Source: DASVVT01 sp036386415 (GTDB taxonomy: Bacteria > Acidobacteriota > Blastocatellia > Pyrinomonadales > Pyrinomonadaceae). From it: a stretch of 64,000 nt of DNA. A program made the position numbers and the translations under genes. This document shows, piece after piece, positions 1 through 9,137 of this stretch (positions within the stretch are counted from its first letter, which is position 1; each line of letters begins with the position of its first letter). The notes under the pieces were generated by a model. The model worked only from the letters and a program-made list of their open reading frames with translations, was not told the DNA's origin and searched no databases. The DNA lies in NCBI GenBank assembly GCA_036386415.1, contig DASVVT010000018.1, forward strand, positions 16,789 through 80,788, written 5' to 3'.

Positions 1-2733
1 GAATGCGGCGACCGTGACGGAGTGCGGCGGCGCTTCCTGCGGAAGCCCTCCGGTGCGTCCCATCTGGTACGTGCCGCCTGGAATAGCAATCAATTCAGGC
101 TTGATCTCTGCCGGGGGCTTCTTATCGTCCGGCTTTGTTCCTCCTCCTCCGCCGCCGCCGTCCTTACCCACCTCAGTAGTTGTCGACCCGCCGCTCATCA
201 TGAAATACGCGCCGATGCCCCCGCCGATCAAGACCACTGCGAGGACCGCCGCGATCAGCATCATCGGCAGGGAGGATTTCTTCTCTGCGGCGGCGGTGAA
301 GCCGGGCGAAGATGTTTGAAAGGCGGGCGGGCTCTGCTGCCAAGACGCCTGTTGATCGACTCCCGGCAGACTGTTCTGTCCCATCTGCTGCGTGATGACG
401 CCATGACGCTGCTGCTGCGTCGATTCCAGATCAACTGCGGGTGGCACGGGCGCATAGCTGGTCGCGGCCATCCGCGCCTCAGCCTCTTCGCGCTCCCTTT
501 GCTTACGCGCCGCCGCTGCGGCAGCCGCCGCCCGCTCGCGCTCTTCTCGCTCGGCGCGCTCGATTCTTTCCCGTTCCTGACGCTCCTTTTCCTGGCGCTG
601 GCGCTCCTCTTCGGCTTGACGGCGCGCCGCCGCCTCCGCTTCGGCCTGCTTGCGTGCGGCCTCTGCCTCTGCGCGCAGGCGCGCCTTCTCTTCTTCGGTT
701 TTTTGTCTTTCTTCGGCGACCGCTCGCTGGCGCTCTTCTTCGGCCTGCTTGCGGGCGAGAGCCTCTGCTTCGGCCTGCTTGCGCGCGGCCTCCGCTTCGG
801 CGCGCAGGCGTGCGGCCTCTTCTTCGGCTTTCTTCCGTGCCAAGGCTTCCGCTTCGGCCTGCTTTTGTGCTTCCTCGGCCAGGCGTCTTCGCTCTTTATC
901 TTCGGCGCGAATACGTGCCGCCTCTTCCTCGGCCTGCTTGCGCGCCAGCGCTGCTTCTTCGGCCTGCTTGCGTGCGGCCTCTGCCTCTGCGCGCAGGCGC
1001 TTCTGTTCTTCAGTACGCTGCCGCGCTTCCTCTTCTTCAGCGAGGCGGCGTGCTTCCGCTTCGGCCTGCTTGCGCGCGGCCTCCTCCTCAGCACGTTTGC
1101 GCGCTTCCGCTTCTTCCGCTCGTTTACGCGCCTCTTCTTCCTCGGCCTTCCTGCGCGCTTCCGCTTCGACGCGTTGGCGCTCCTCTTCGGCGAGGCGTCG
1201 CGCCTCTTCCTCGCGCGCTATCTCTTCGCGAGCGATGCGGTCGCGTTCCTCCAGCTCGCGCTGCTCCTGCTCACGACGTCGCGCTTCGGCCTCGCGCCGC
1301 GCCTTCTCCTCAAGGGCGGCGGCCTGCGCGCGCAGTCGCTGCACCTCTACCATCGAAGCGTGCCCCTGTTGATCCGAGGCATCGAGCGCATTGGCGCTGA
1401 TGGTTCCGGCCATCTGATCGCCCGACATCTGCGGCAGGCTCGTCGCCATCAAACTCTGCAACTGGGCATCGACACTGCACACGCCGCCATTGCAATCAAC
1501 CTGCCGCGACCATTCGGCGTAGCCATCGTGCGCGACGCGCAGATGATGCGTGCCCCGCTGTACCTCGTTGACGATGAACTCGCCCGCGCCGTCCGACGTG
1601 CCCATCAGCATATTGTTGACGTAGACGCGCGAGTGCGGCGGGTTGGTGCGAATGCGCAGGGTGGTCTGCTGCTGCGACATCGAAGCCATCGAGACCGACG
1701 GCGTAGACATATTCTGAGCAGAGGGCGAAGGCGAGATGATCGTCTCGGACTGCACGCCCAGATTGCCCACCTGTGTGCGATCAAGCGAAGCAGACGTGGA
1801 GGCGACGGCATCGCGCAGCTCGCGCACGAAAGCATCGACCGATTGTGGACGATTGGCCGCATCCTTTTCGAGCGCGTGGCGCACGACCCCCTCAATCGCC
1901 GGGGGCACGCTCACGCCCAGCGAGTTCAGGGTCGGCGGCGCTGCCGTCAAATGCTTCTTCATGATCGAAGGGATGCCCGTCCCCTTAAACGGCACGTCAC
2001 CGCCAAGCATTTGATAGAGAATGACGCCGAGGCTATAGATGTCTGCGCGCGCGTCAGGCTCTTCATCCGACCACTGCTCGGGAGCCATGTAGAAGGGCGA
2101 CCCCATCAACCCGCTCGTCTTCGCCTGCACGAAGGAGCCCAAAAGCTCGCCCGACTTGATCTTCGCGAGACCGAAATCGAGAATCTTCAGCCCTTCGGCG
2201 GGCGTCAAATCCTCCTGAATCATGATGTTCAGGGGCTTCAGATCGCGGTGCACGATGTTCTGCCGGTGCGCGGCGGCCACCCCTGAGCCGATGGCCGACA
2301 TGATCTCCAGCGCACGCGACGGAGAGAGCGGCCCTTCAGCCGCGAGGATGTCATGCAGCGATTTGCCCTTGACGAACTCCATGACGAGGAACGGCATCGT
2401 GCCGCGCGCCACGCCGAAGTCCGTCACGGCGATGATGTTGGGGTGGCGGATGGCGGCGGCGGCGAGCGCCTCCTGGCGAAAGCGCGTCACGAGCATCGGA
2501 TCGTTGCCGACCAGATCGGGCAAGATCACTTTGATGGCGTGCGCCGTCTTGAGGAAGATGTGGCGCGCCTGAAACACGACGCCCATGCCGCCCGCTCCAA
2601 GTCGTCTCTCTAATTGATAACGACCATCGAGCATCGGCTCGCCCGCTATTGATTGCGTCGTCGGATCGCCATCGTTCGGGCAGTGGTTGACGTGGTCAGG
2701 AAAACAGCGTCGGCAAGCTGGACATTCTTTCAT
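1..2733 (-). CDS. Ser/Thr protein kinase with PEGA, long coiled coil, TM and C-terminal FGE-sulfatase domain (3' end cut by window edge)
   Basis: The protein starts MKECPACRRCFP, a Cys-rich zinc-ribbon start (Cys 4, 7, 10, 18). A Hanks-type kinase domain follows at about residues 35-300, with a Gly loop (GAGGMG), catalytic HRDLKPLNI near residue 160 and DFGLAK. Next come a PEGA-like segment (about 355-420), about 330 residues of Glu/Ala/Arg-rich coiled coil, one membrane helix near 821-845, and a Pro/Lys/Gly linker. The last readable residues (IPGGTYQMG, then E-PPH-V-V-F) match the start of a formylglycine-generating-enzyme/sulfatase-modifying domain. The frame is open to base 1, so the C-terminus lies outside the window. 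The kinase side is expected in the cytoplasm and the FGE-like domain outside. The ligand and targets cannot be read. The start is the ATG at 2733, because the zinc ribbon begins there. Confidence 0.9.
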   Translation of the reverse strand, partial: MKECPACRRCFPDHVNHCPNDGDPTTQSIAGEPMLDGRYQLERRLGAGGMGVVFQARHIFLKTAHAIKVILPDLVGNDPMLVTRFRQEALAAAAIRHPNIIAVTDFGVARGTMPFLVMEFVKGKSLHDILAAEGPLSPSRALEIMSAIGSGVAAAHRQNIVHRDLKPLNIMIQEDLTPAEGLKILDFGLAKIKSGELLGSFVQAKTSGLMGSPFYMAPEQWSDEEPDARADIYSLGVILYQMLGGDVPFKGTGIPSIMKKHLTAAPPTLNSLGVSVPPAIEGVVRHALEKDAANRPQSVDAFVRELRDAVASTSASLDRTQVGNLGVQSETIISPSPSAQNMSTPSVSMASMSQQQTTLRIRTNPPHSRVYVNNMLMGTSDGAGEFIVNEVQRGTHHLRVAHDGYAEWSRQVDCNGGVCSVDAQLQSLMATSLPQMSGDQMAGTISANALDASDQQGHASMVEVQRLRAQAAALEEKARREAEARRREQEQRELEERDRIAREEIAREEEARRLAEEERQRVEAEARRKAEEEEARKRAEEAEARKRAEEEAARKQAEAEARRLAEEEEARQRTEEQKRLRAEAEAARKQAEEAALARKQAEEEAARIRAEDKERRRLAEEAQKQAEAEALARKKAEEEAARLRAEAEAARKQAEAEALARKQAEEERQRAVAEERQKTEEEKARLRAEAEAARKQAEAEAAARRQAEEERQRQEKERQERERIERAEREERERAAAAAAAARKQREREEAEARMAATSYAPVPPAVDLESTQQQRHGVITQQMGQNSLPGVDQQASWQQSPPAFQTSSPGFTAAAEKKSSLPMMLIAAVLAVVLIGGGIGAYFMMSGGSTTTEVGKDGGGGGGGTKPDDKKPPAEIKPELIAIPGGTYQMGRTGGLPQEAPPHSVTVAAF

Positions 2734-3263
2734 TAGTCGGCTCGATCTACAGGCAGCCCGCCTCTCGGTCTCTCGCGGCGGCTCACGACCGGGGGGCAGC
2801 CATTTTGTTTTGTGGCAAGCTTAAGCACCCATGCCAAAAGGGAATCATCTGGCGCGTCATGCTTCAAATATGCAGCGCTGGTGTTGTGGCGCTGCCAAGT
2901 GGCACTTGAAGGAATTAAGCAGAAAGCGCGCGCCCCAGATTTTAACATGAGTCTACGCCCGTCAAGCAAGTGGTAATTGACTCGCCGCTCGCCACCCGGC
3001 TAACCCTTTGACAAATATCGCCCCCGTCGATCTCACACCTCCACATCTATTCCTCAAACAGACCTCGCGTGTGACGGACTGTGCGAGCGGCCTTTGCCAA
3101 ACGGACAGGGCGTCTCCCGCCGAGAACAGAACCACCGCAGGTAAAGGCCGATGGACATGGATGGGAACGAAAAAGGAACGTATAAATTGCGCCCGACATC
3201 CGCCCCTTCCGTCTGACCGGCCTTCACCGTCGATACTTCTGCTTTTCAGCCCACGGCAAGATT
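2734..3263. other. Intergenic region between divergent kinase and MerR-like genes
   Basis: About 530 bases with no convincing gene. Open frames exist on both strands, but none has a ribosome site or a recognisable product. The right end runs into the promoter/operator described at 3264. The kinase promoter should lie in the left part, but I could not assign its boxes. Confidence 0.5.
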
Positions 3264-3292
3264 TTGACAATAGCTATTGTCAATATTATATT
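3264..3292 (+). promoter_or_regulatory. Promoter overlapped by a perfect 20-bp palindrome; probably leaderless
   Basis: TTGACA (3264-3269) and TATATT (3287-3292) are separated by 17 bases, a near-consensus sigma-70 promoter. Bases 3264-3283 form the perfect palindrome TTGACAATAGCTATTGTCAA, which covers the -35 box and most of the spacer, as MerR-type operators do. The expected transcription start, 6-8 bases after the -10 box, falls on or beside the ATG at 3299. The mRNA would then have no 5' leader. Autoregulation by the downstream product is an inference. Confidence 0.7.
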
Positions 3293-3298
3293 GCCGTC

Positions 3299-3991
3299 AT
3301 GCGCGCCCTGGAGAGTTATCGCGGGCAAGAGTTTATCGGCGTCGAGGAATTGACGAGCGCTGCCGCCTCGCTCATCGAGCTATACGGTGTGGAACCGGCG
3401 CGGGGCAATGTGCGTCTGAGCCTCACGCCGCGCATCGTGCGCCACTACCTGTCTGAAGACTTGCTGGGCGAGCCGACCGGGCAGGCGGGCACATCCCTGG
3501 TCTTCAACTACGGAAATCTGCTGCGCCTGCTGGCCGTCAAGCGGCTGCTCGCGGAGTACTGGTCGGTCGTCAAGATCAAAGAGTTCATGACGGCACTGGA
3601 CATCATGGCGCTCGAACAACTCGTGGGCGGCGCGCTCGCCTCATCGACGCCACCAGCGGGCAGCAGGTCGCAACAGAGGCCACCAGCAGGGCGCGAGAGC
3701 GCGAGCGTACCTCATGCGACCTCCTTGCGCCGCCCGACAGACTTTGCGGCGACTAACCAGACGCCCCCCGCCACCTCTTTTCTGGCTCCGCAGCCCCCGC
3801 CGCCCCTCGCTTCTCTGGCAGTCGAATCAGCCCGTCGCGCCGAGCGCGCGGCGACGGAGTGGATAGAGCTCACCACCGGCCTTGAGATCAAAGTGCGCAG
3901 AAGCTTCCGCCCCCCGCGCACGGAACAGGAGCGCGAGCGCCTCGCGGCTCGCTTCTGGTCGGTCATCAATCGAAACGCGAAAAAGCAGTAG
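3299..3991 (+). CDS. MerR-like helix-turn-helix transcriptional regulator
   Basis: Residues about 40-85 contain a MerR-type winged HTH: TPRIVRHYLSEDLL, then a Gly-rich turn, then FNYGNLLRLLAVKRLL and a following helix. The rest (to residue 230) is a Pro/Ser/Ala-rich linker and a C-terminal region with many Arg/Glu and no recognised ligand pocket. The frame is open upstream to 3008, but only the ATG at 3299 fits: the promoter's expected start point coincides with it and no Shine-Dalgarno is needed. The palindrome at 3264-3283 suggests autoregulation. The C-terminal domain is too divergent to assign an inducer. Confidence 0.75.
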   Translation: MRALESYRGQEFIGVEELTSAAASLIELYGVEPARGNVRLSLTPRIVRHYLSEDLLGEPTGQAGTSLVFNYGNLLRLLAVKRLLAEYWSVVKIKEFMTALDIMALEQLVGGALASSTPPAGSRSQQRPPAGRESASVPHATSLRRPTDFAATNQTPPATSFLAPQPPPPLASLAVESARRAERAATEWIELTTGLEIKVRRSFRPPRTEQERERLAARFWSVINRNAKKQ

Positions 3992-4134
3992 ACAGTAGAC
4001 AGTAGTCAGTAGTCAGTAGAACTGAAAATCCGGCGATCTGTTCGAATACTGTTTCTCTACATCGCAGTAGCCAACAAGGAGTGCCACTCTGTATTTCTAC
4101 TGACTACTGCCTCCTGTCTACTGCCTCCTGTCTC
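3986..4134. repeat. Palindromic element of AGTAGACAGTAG-type words (family D)
   Basis: The left arm (3986-4020) is made of imperfect copies of the word CAGTAGA/CAGTAGT. The right arm (4096-4134) is the inverted counterpart built from CTACTGACTACTG and CTGTCTACTGC words. About 75 bases separate the arms. It overlaps the last codons of the MerR-like gene and ends just before the leuS stop codon, so it may act as a shared 3' hairpin. Only one copy was seen in the window. Confidence 0.65.
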
Positions 4135-4140
4135 CTCCGT

Positions 4141-6705
4141 TCATCTCACGACGATATTAACGAGGCGCTGTGGAACGACGATCACTTTGAGAACGTCGTG
4201 GCCTTCGATCCAGGAGCGCACTTTCTCATCTGCGAGTGCCGCCGCGCGCAGCGCCTCTTCGGGTGTATCAGGCGTTGCCATGATGCGCCCGCGCAGCTTG
4301 CCGTTGACCTGCACGGGTATCTCCAGCTCCTCTTTGCGCGCCAGTTCCTCGCGGGCTTCCGGCCATCTCACCTCGCTGCCCAGAATGCCGCCCGCGTGGC
4401 CTAAGCCTTCCCACATCTCTTCGGCGATGTGGGGAGCGAACGGTGTGAGCATCAGGACGAGGGCTTCGAGCGCCTCGCGGATGACGTACACGTCCGCTGG
4501 AGATGCGTCCTGCGGCTCGACCTTGAAATCGCTCAGCGCGTTCTGCAACTCCATCAACGCCGCCACGCTCGTATTGTAGTGCAGCTCCTCGAAGTCCTCC
4601 GTGATGCGCGCAATCGTCTGGTGCGTCTTACGTCGCAGAGCGCGCGCACGGGCGGTGAACTCTTCCATCTCCGGCTCACTGCCTCTCTGCGCGGGGTCTG
4701 ACAGGCGCTCGTGCCAGCGCCAGACCATCCCGTAAACGCGGCGCAGGAAACGCACCGCGCCGTCGATCCCCGATTCAGACCAGCGCAGCTCGTTCTCCGG
4801 CGGGGCTGCAAAGAGCACGAACAGGCGCACGGCGTCCGAGCCGTAAGCCTGAATCATGTCGTCAGGATCGACGCCGTTGCCGAGACTCTTCGACATGCGC
4901 TTCCATTCGTTCGTGCCTTCGACGAGGTTGGTGACCATGCCCTGCGTCATCAAACGCTTGACCGGCTCATTGAACGAGACGAGGCCAATGTCGCGCATCA
5001 TCTTCGTCCAGAAGCGCGTGTAGAGCAGGTGCATGACGGCATGGTCTATGCCGCCGACGTACTGCTCGACGGGCGTCCAGTACGCAGCCCGCTCCGGGTC
5101 GAAGGCTGCCAGAGGGTTGCGTGGATCGCAGTAGCGGAAGAAGTACCACGAAGAGTCCACGAACGTGTCCATCGTGTCGGTCTCGCGTCGCGCTATGCCC
5201 CCACATTTCGGGCAGGAGGTCGAGACGAACTCCGGCGCGCTTGCGAGCGGCGACTCCCCCGTTCCAGTGAACTCTGCGCGCTCCGGCAACCTGACCGGCA
5301 AATCCTTCTCAGGCACGGGCACGACCCCGCATCGTTCGCAGTAGATGACGGGGATGGGCGCGCCCCAGAAGCGCTGGCGCGAGATGCCCCAGTCGCGCAG
5401 GCGATAGGTCACGGCCCGTTCACCGAAACCTTTAGCTTCGGCATGCTCGGTCATCTCGCGCAAAGCATCTTCCGACAGCTTCCCGCTCCACTCGCCGGAA
5501 TTGATGAGCAGGCCGTAGTCCGTGAATGCATGCCGCATCTCCCTGGACTGATCCATGCCCAGTTGCGTGTCGAAGCCGCCCGGCTCTTCCCTGTGCGTGA
5601 TGGGCGCGATCACCTGGTGGATCGGCAGCGTGTACTTTTGCGCGAACTCGTAGTCGCGCTCGTCATGTGCCGGAACGGACATCACTGCGCCCGTGCCGTA
5701 CTCCATCAGCACATAGTTCGCAGCCCACACCGGCAACGTCTCGCCGCTGAACGGATTGATGGCGATGAGGCCGGTATTGATGCCCTCCTTCTCTTCCTCT
5801 TCCTCTCCGGCATTGGTGCGATTACGCGCCGTGGCGCGCACGCGCTCGACGAACTGCTCGACATCCGTCTTTAAAGACGAGCCTTCGAGCAGCTCCGCCA
5901 GCAAAGGGTGTTCAGCCGCGAGGACGACCGCCGTCGCGCCATAGATCGTGTCGATCCGCGTCGTGAAGACGCGCACCCTGGCGTCTGTGCCCTGAATAGC
6001 GAAGTCCACGTAAGCGCCAACGCTTCGACCAATCCAGTTGCGCTGCATGGTCAGGACGCGCTCGGGCCAGCCCCCTTCGATCTCTTTCATGTCTGCGAGC
6101 AGTTGTTCGGCATAATCCGTAATGCGTATGAACCACTGCTCCAAATCCTTCTTGACGACGGGCGTCTGGCAGCGCCAGCAGACGCCGCCGGACGATTGCT
6201 CGTTCGAGAGCACCGTCTCCTCCTTCGGACACCAGTTGACCTGCGACATACGCCGGTAGACAAGGCCGCGCTCATACATCTTGAGGAAGAACCACTGATC
6301 CCACTTGTAAAACTCAGGCGTGTGCGCGGCGATCTCGCGCCGCCAGTCGTAGCTGATGCCCAGACGCCGGAGCTGCCCGCGCATGTGATTGATGTTCTCT
6401 TCCGTCCAGTCACGCGGCTGTATGCCGCGCTTGATGGCGGCCTGCTCGGCGGGCTGTCCGAAGCTGTCCCAGCCAATCGGATGCAGCACGTTGAATCCAC
6501 GAAGGCGCTTGTACCACGCGAGCGCATCGCCGATGGAGTAGTTGCGCACGTGCCCCATGTGCAGGAAGCCCGAGGGGTACGGCAGCATCTCCAGGCAGTA
6601 GAACTTCTCGCGCTCGTCATTCATCTCGACCGTAAAGGCACGCGTCTCGTCCCACCTTTGCTGCCACTTCTCTTCGATCTTTTCAGGAAAATATTTTTCG
6701 TCCAT
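4141..6705 (-). CDS. leuS: Leucyl-tRNA synthetase
   Basis: Charges tRNA-Leu with leucine (class I synthetase, cytoplasm). The 854-residue length is normal for bacterial LeuRS. The HIGH signature appears as HMGHVRNYSIGD near residue 50, and KMSKSLGN near residue 607. Between them lies the large CP1 editing insertion, with the threonine-rich and catalytic-Asp segments (VFTTRIDTIYG; VMSVPAHDERD). Two CxxC pairs are visible (CERCG, CPKCGG). The C-terminus carries the anticodon-binding helices and the terminal small domain (VQVNGKLRG). The ATG at 6705 is the natural family start. The gene is single, with no operon partner. Confidence 0.98.
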   Translation of the reverse strand: MDEKYFPEKIEEKWQQRWDETRAFTVEMNDEREKFYCLEMLPYPSGFLHMGHVRNYSIGDALAWYKRLRGFNVLHPIGWDSFGQPAEQAAIKRGIQPRDWTEENINHMRGQLRRLGISYDWRREIAAHTPEFYKWDQWFFLKMYERGLVYRRMSQVNWCPKEETVLSNEQSSGGVCWRCQTPVVKKDLEQWFIRITDYAEQLLADMKEIEGGWPERVLTMQRNWIGRSVGAYVDFAIQGTDARVRVFTTRIDTIYGATAVVLAAEHPLLAELLEGSSLKTDVEQFVERVRATARNRTNAGEEEEEKEGINTGLIAINPFSGETLPVWAANYVLMEYGTGAVMSVPAHDERDYEFAQKYTLPIHQVIAPITHREEPGGFDTQLGMDQSREMRHAFTDYGLLINSGEWSGKLSEDALREMTEHAEAKGFGERAVTYRLRDWGISRQRFWGAPIPVIYCERCGVVPVPEKDLPVRLPERAEFTGTGESPLASAPEFVSTSCPKCGGIARRETDTMDTFVDSSWYFFRYCDPRNPLAAFDPERAAYWTPVEQYVGGIDHAVMHLLYTRFWTKMMRDIGLVSFNEPVKRLMTQGMVTNLVEGTNEWKRMSKSLGNGVDPDDMIQAYGSDAVRLFVLFAAPPENELRWSESGIDGAVRFLRRVYGMVWRWHERLSDPAQRGSEPEMEEFTARARALRRKTHQTIARITEDFEELHYNTSVAALMELQNALSDFKVEPQDASPADVYVIREALEALVLMLTPFAPHIAEEMWEGLGHAGGILGSEVRWPEAREELARKEELEIPVQVNGKLRGRIMATPDTPEEALRAAALADEKVRSWIEGHDVLKVIVVPQRLVNIVVR

Positions 6706-7263
6706 GTCTCACACCTTCCGGTATCTCTCCACTTAATCACGAATTGACCGAATGCACAAAGCTTGCAACAGCTTCGATGCGATGGCCTAGATTGTCTGAA
6801 TTTTGCCGCGAGTGACGTGTCGCCGCCCCACACAGAGCACTCGATTAAGAGCGCTGCGGAAGCGGCACCGTAAGGCGAAGTATGTTGGGATCATATCTCA
6901 TGAGAATGATGCTTTCCCGGCTTAAAGGTCTCAATATATTAGCGCGATCTGTGCGTGTTTGTCGAACAGTAAATGACGGGCGTAAGGTTTACGGGCAGTT
7001 TGAGATATGGTATAAGCGGAGGCCACATTTGAAGGTGGTGGTTGACCCTTCATTATGAGAAGGCTTCTATCAGAACCTTTACTCATGTCGCCGCTGCTAG
7101 TAGAGCCTTAACCGAAAATCCGGTCTGTTAATGGCTGGCGCACTACTCCTTATCCCAGCCAGTCTAAGTGCGCAGGCGGCTCGGCGGGCCAATCCGTCTG
7201 ATGGGTAAATGCGATCCGAAACGGATCATCCCTTAATCTCATATGTATTAGGAGGATAATCTT
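6706..7263. other. Long non-coding region and probable 5' leader of the lysine-tailed subtilisin
   Basis: No coding region is convincing here. The part from about 6960 to 7263 precedes the subtilisin gene. It contains several possible stems, among them GATCCG-aaa-CGGATC (7213-7227) and a GGCTGG/CCAGCC pair near 7132-7160. A TATAAG-like -10 box lies near 7011-7016. A strong Shine-Dalgarno (AGGAGG) sits just upstream of 7264. The leader could therefore be about 240 bases and structured. It matched no riboswitch class I know. Confidence 0.4.
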
Positions 7264-8976
7264 ATGCACATATTAGGCGCAACCAAGGAACCCATCCAAT
7301 TAGTTCCAATCGAGACCGAGGTGGTTACCGATGAAATTACCCGATCCGTTGCCGTCAGGACGACGGTAGACCCACGGCGCGATCCCGTCAATGCCGCCGC
7401 GCTGGTGGCGCGTGCGAGCCGAACATTCTTCGAGATTGGGCGGCGGCGCGGGGGGAAGGCTGCCATGGCTGAGCCGCAAAAAGGTCCGCCGCCCACAGCA
7501 TTTCGTGAAGCAGACACGGGCCTGTTGCATGTGGTTTATCGCGAGGTGGTCATTCGCTTCAGACATGGAACGACGGAAAAGAAACGGCGATCCATTCTCA
7601 AGCAGCGTGGTTTTGAAGTGCGCGAGGTTAATTCCTTTATCAAGGATCAGGTGATCGTCTACGACCCGGAGCGCAAACACTCCGGCGAACAACTGATCGA
7701 GGTCGCAAATGAGTGGGCGGAAATGGAGGAGGTGACGTTCGCCGCACCCAACTTCATCTCACAATTCCGTCGTCAGCAGCCGCCATCGATTCGATCCGAG
7801 GAATGGCATCTGCGCAATGCCGGGACTGGCGGAGCGAAGGCGGCAGAAGATGTGAATATCCTGGAGGCCTGGAAGGTGACGACGGGGAAGCCCTCTATCG
7901 TCGTCGCAGTTCTGGATGATGGCGTCGATATCGATCATCCGAACTTGAAGGCGCGCATCCGTAAAAACCCGGACTCGACTGCCAAGGACAAATTCGGACG
8001 CGACTTTTTCCTTCCAGATGATGACCCGGACCACTTTAACCCGCGTCCCAAGCTCTTCCGCGATCCTTTCGACCAAATGCCCGGTAATGACATTCACGGC
8101 ACGTGCTGCGCCGGTGTCGTTGCCGCTGCCGGACAGAGCAATGGATCAGTCGGCGCGGCCCCTGGATGCCGCCTGCTTCCGGTCAAGGTATTTCACGCCG
8201 ATGATTTAGCCAGCACCTCGCGGGTCGCAGACGCCATCCGCTATGCTGCGACCAATGCTGATATCCTGTCCTGCTCATGGTCGGGCGGTAGCCACCCGAA
8301 TATCCAGTTGGCCCTAGCAGACGCAGGGCAGATCGGACGCCAGGGCAAGGGCGCAGCGGTATTTTGCGCGGCTGGCAATGACTTCGGGAGGCCGGTCGGA
8401 TTTCCTGCGCGCGACCAGAATGCCATCGCCGTGGGCGCATCCACAGATAGAGCCACTCTGGCCGATTATTCCAACGTCGGCGCAGAAATCTCGTTTGTCG
8501 CGCCTTCGAGCGGAGGTGTGCGAGGTATTTTTACGACGGATGTCTCAATCCCTAATAGAGGCTTCAACGTGGGCCGGGATGATGCGGGCGGCGTCGATGG
8601 ACTTCACACGAATAGCTTTGGCGGCACATCATCGGCGACGCCGTTAGCGGCAGGTGTGGCTGCACTGGTGCTTTCGGTGAACCCTGACCTCAACCGCTCA
8701 GACCTGCGTGATCTGCTCGCCAGGACAGCAGATAAGATCGGCAGTGGCTATGACGCCAACGGCCACAGCAATAAGTTCGGTTTCGGGCGCATCAATGCCG
8801 GAAGAGCAGTTCAAGAGGCTCTTGGCATCGCTAAGGACGCGAAAACTACGCCGACGCCAACAAAGACAAGCAAAAAAGGCACGACGAAGAAAGCGAGCAA
8901 GAAGGGGGCGAAGAAAGCGACGAAGAAAGCGACGAAGAAAGCGACAAAGAAGCGCGGATCGAAAAAGAGAGCCTAG
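7264..8976 (+). CDS. Subtilisin-like S8 serine peptidase without signal peptide, with lysine-rich C-terminal tail
   Basis: The catalytic triad of family S8 is readable: Asp in VLDDGVDIDHPN (about residue 217), His in DIHGTCCAG (about 280) and Ser in GGTSSATPLAAG (about 460). An N-terminal region (about residues 85-190) looks like an inhibitor_I9-type prodomain. There is no signal peptide or membrane helix, so the enzyme may act inside the cell. The last 40 residues are repeats of KKATKKA type ending KKRGSKKRA, resembling bacterial histone-H1-like tails and suggesting nucleic-acid or other polyanion binding. It is translated from ATG 7264 behind AGGAGG. The convergent neighbour at 9138 encodes a protein resembling this prodomain. 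Substrate is unknown. Confidence 0.9.
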   Translation: MHILGATKEPIQLVPIETEVVTDEITRSVAVRTTVDPRRDPVNAAALVARASRTFFEIGRRRGGKAAMAEPQKGPPPTAFREADTGLLHVVYREVVIRFRHGTTEKKRRSILKQRGFEVREVNSFIKDQVIVYDPERKHSGEQLIEVANEWAEMEEVTFAAPNFISQFRRQQPPSIRSEEWHLRNAGTGGAKAAEDVNILEAWKVTTGKPSIVVAVLDDGVDIDHPNLKARIRKNPDSTAKDKFGRDFFLPDDDPDHFNPRPKLFRDPFDQMPGNDIHGTCCAGVVAAAGQSNGSVGAAPGCRLLPVKVFHADDLASTSRVADAIRYAATNADILSCSWSGGSHPNIQLALADAGQIGRQGKGAAVFCAAGNDFGRPVGFPARDQNAIAVGASTDRATLADYSNVGAEISFVAPSSGGVRGIFTTDVSIPNRGFNVGRDDAGGVDGLHTNSFGGTSSATPLAAGVAALVLSVNPDLNRSDLRDLLARTADKIGSGYDANGHSNKFGFGRINAGRAVQEALGIAKDAKTTPTPTKTSKKGTTKKASKKGAKKATKKATKKATKKRGSKKRA

Positions 8977-9008
8977 AGCAGTTTGCGAATGCGCGTACGA
9001 GAGAGACA

Positions 9009-9076
9009 CAGATGAACGAGAGAGAGACGGATCAGACAGATTTGCACATTCTGTGTCTCTCTCTCTCGTTCATCTG
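9009..9076. terminator. Bidirectional hairpin between convergent genes
   Basis: CAGATGAACGAGAGAGAGAC (9009-9028) faces its near-perfect complement at 9055-9076, leaving a 26-base loop. It lies between the ends of the subtilisin gene (8976) and the prodomain-like gene (9138), where one hairpin could terminate both transcripts. No long T-run follows, so Rho-independent action is uncertain. Confidence 0.6.
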
Positions 9077-9137
9077 CGGCTTAATCTTTCTTCTGTTCCA
9101 TCTTAACGACAAGGTCGCCGCGCGGCGCAACACCACT

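Noticed and set aside
22..2286. Very long open frame (754 codons) on the plus strand
   Set aside because: It is antisense to the kinase gene. The GC-rich Glu/Ala/Arg repeats leave the opposite frame open, and the product is Leu/Arg/Cys-rich with no recognisable domain.
4711..5874. 387-codon plus-strand frame
   Set aside because: Antisense to leuS, which is certain by motifs. No own ribosome site or domain.
7000..7250. Possible riboswitch in the subtilisin leader
   Set aside because: Stems are present but match no class known to me (c-di-GMP, TPP, cobalamin and others were considered).
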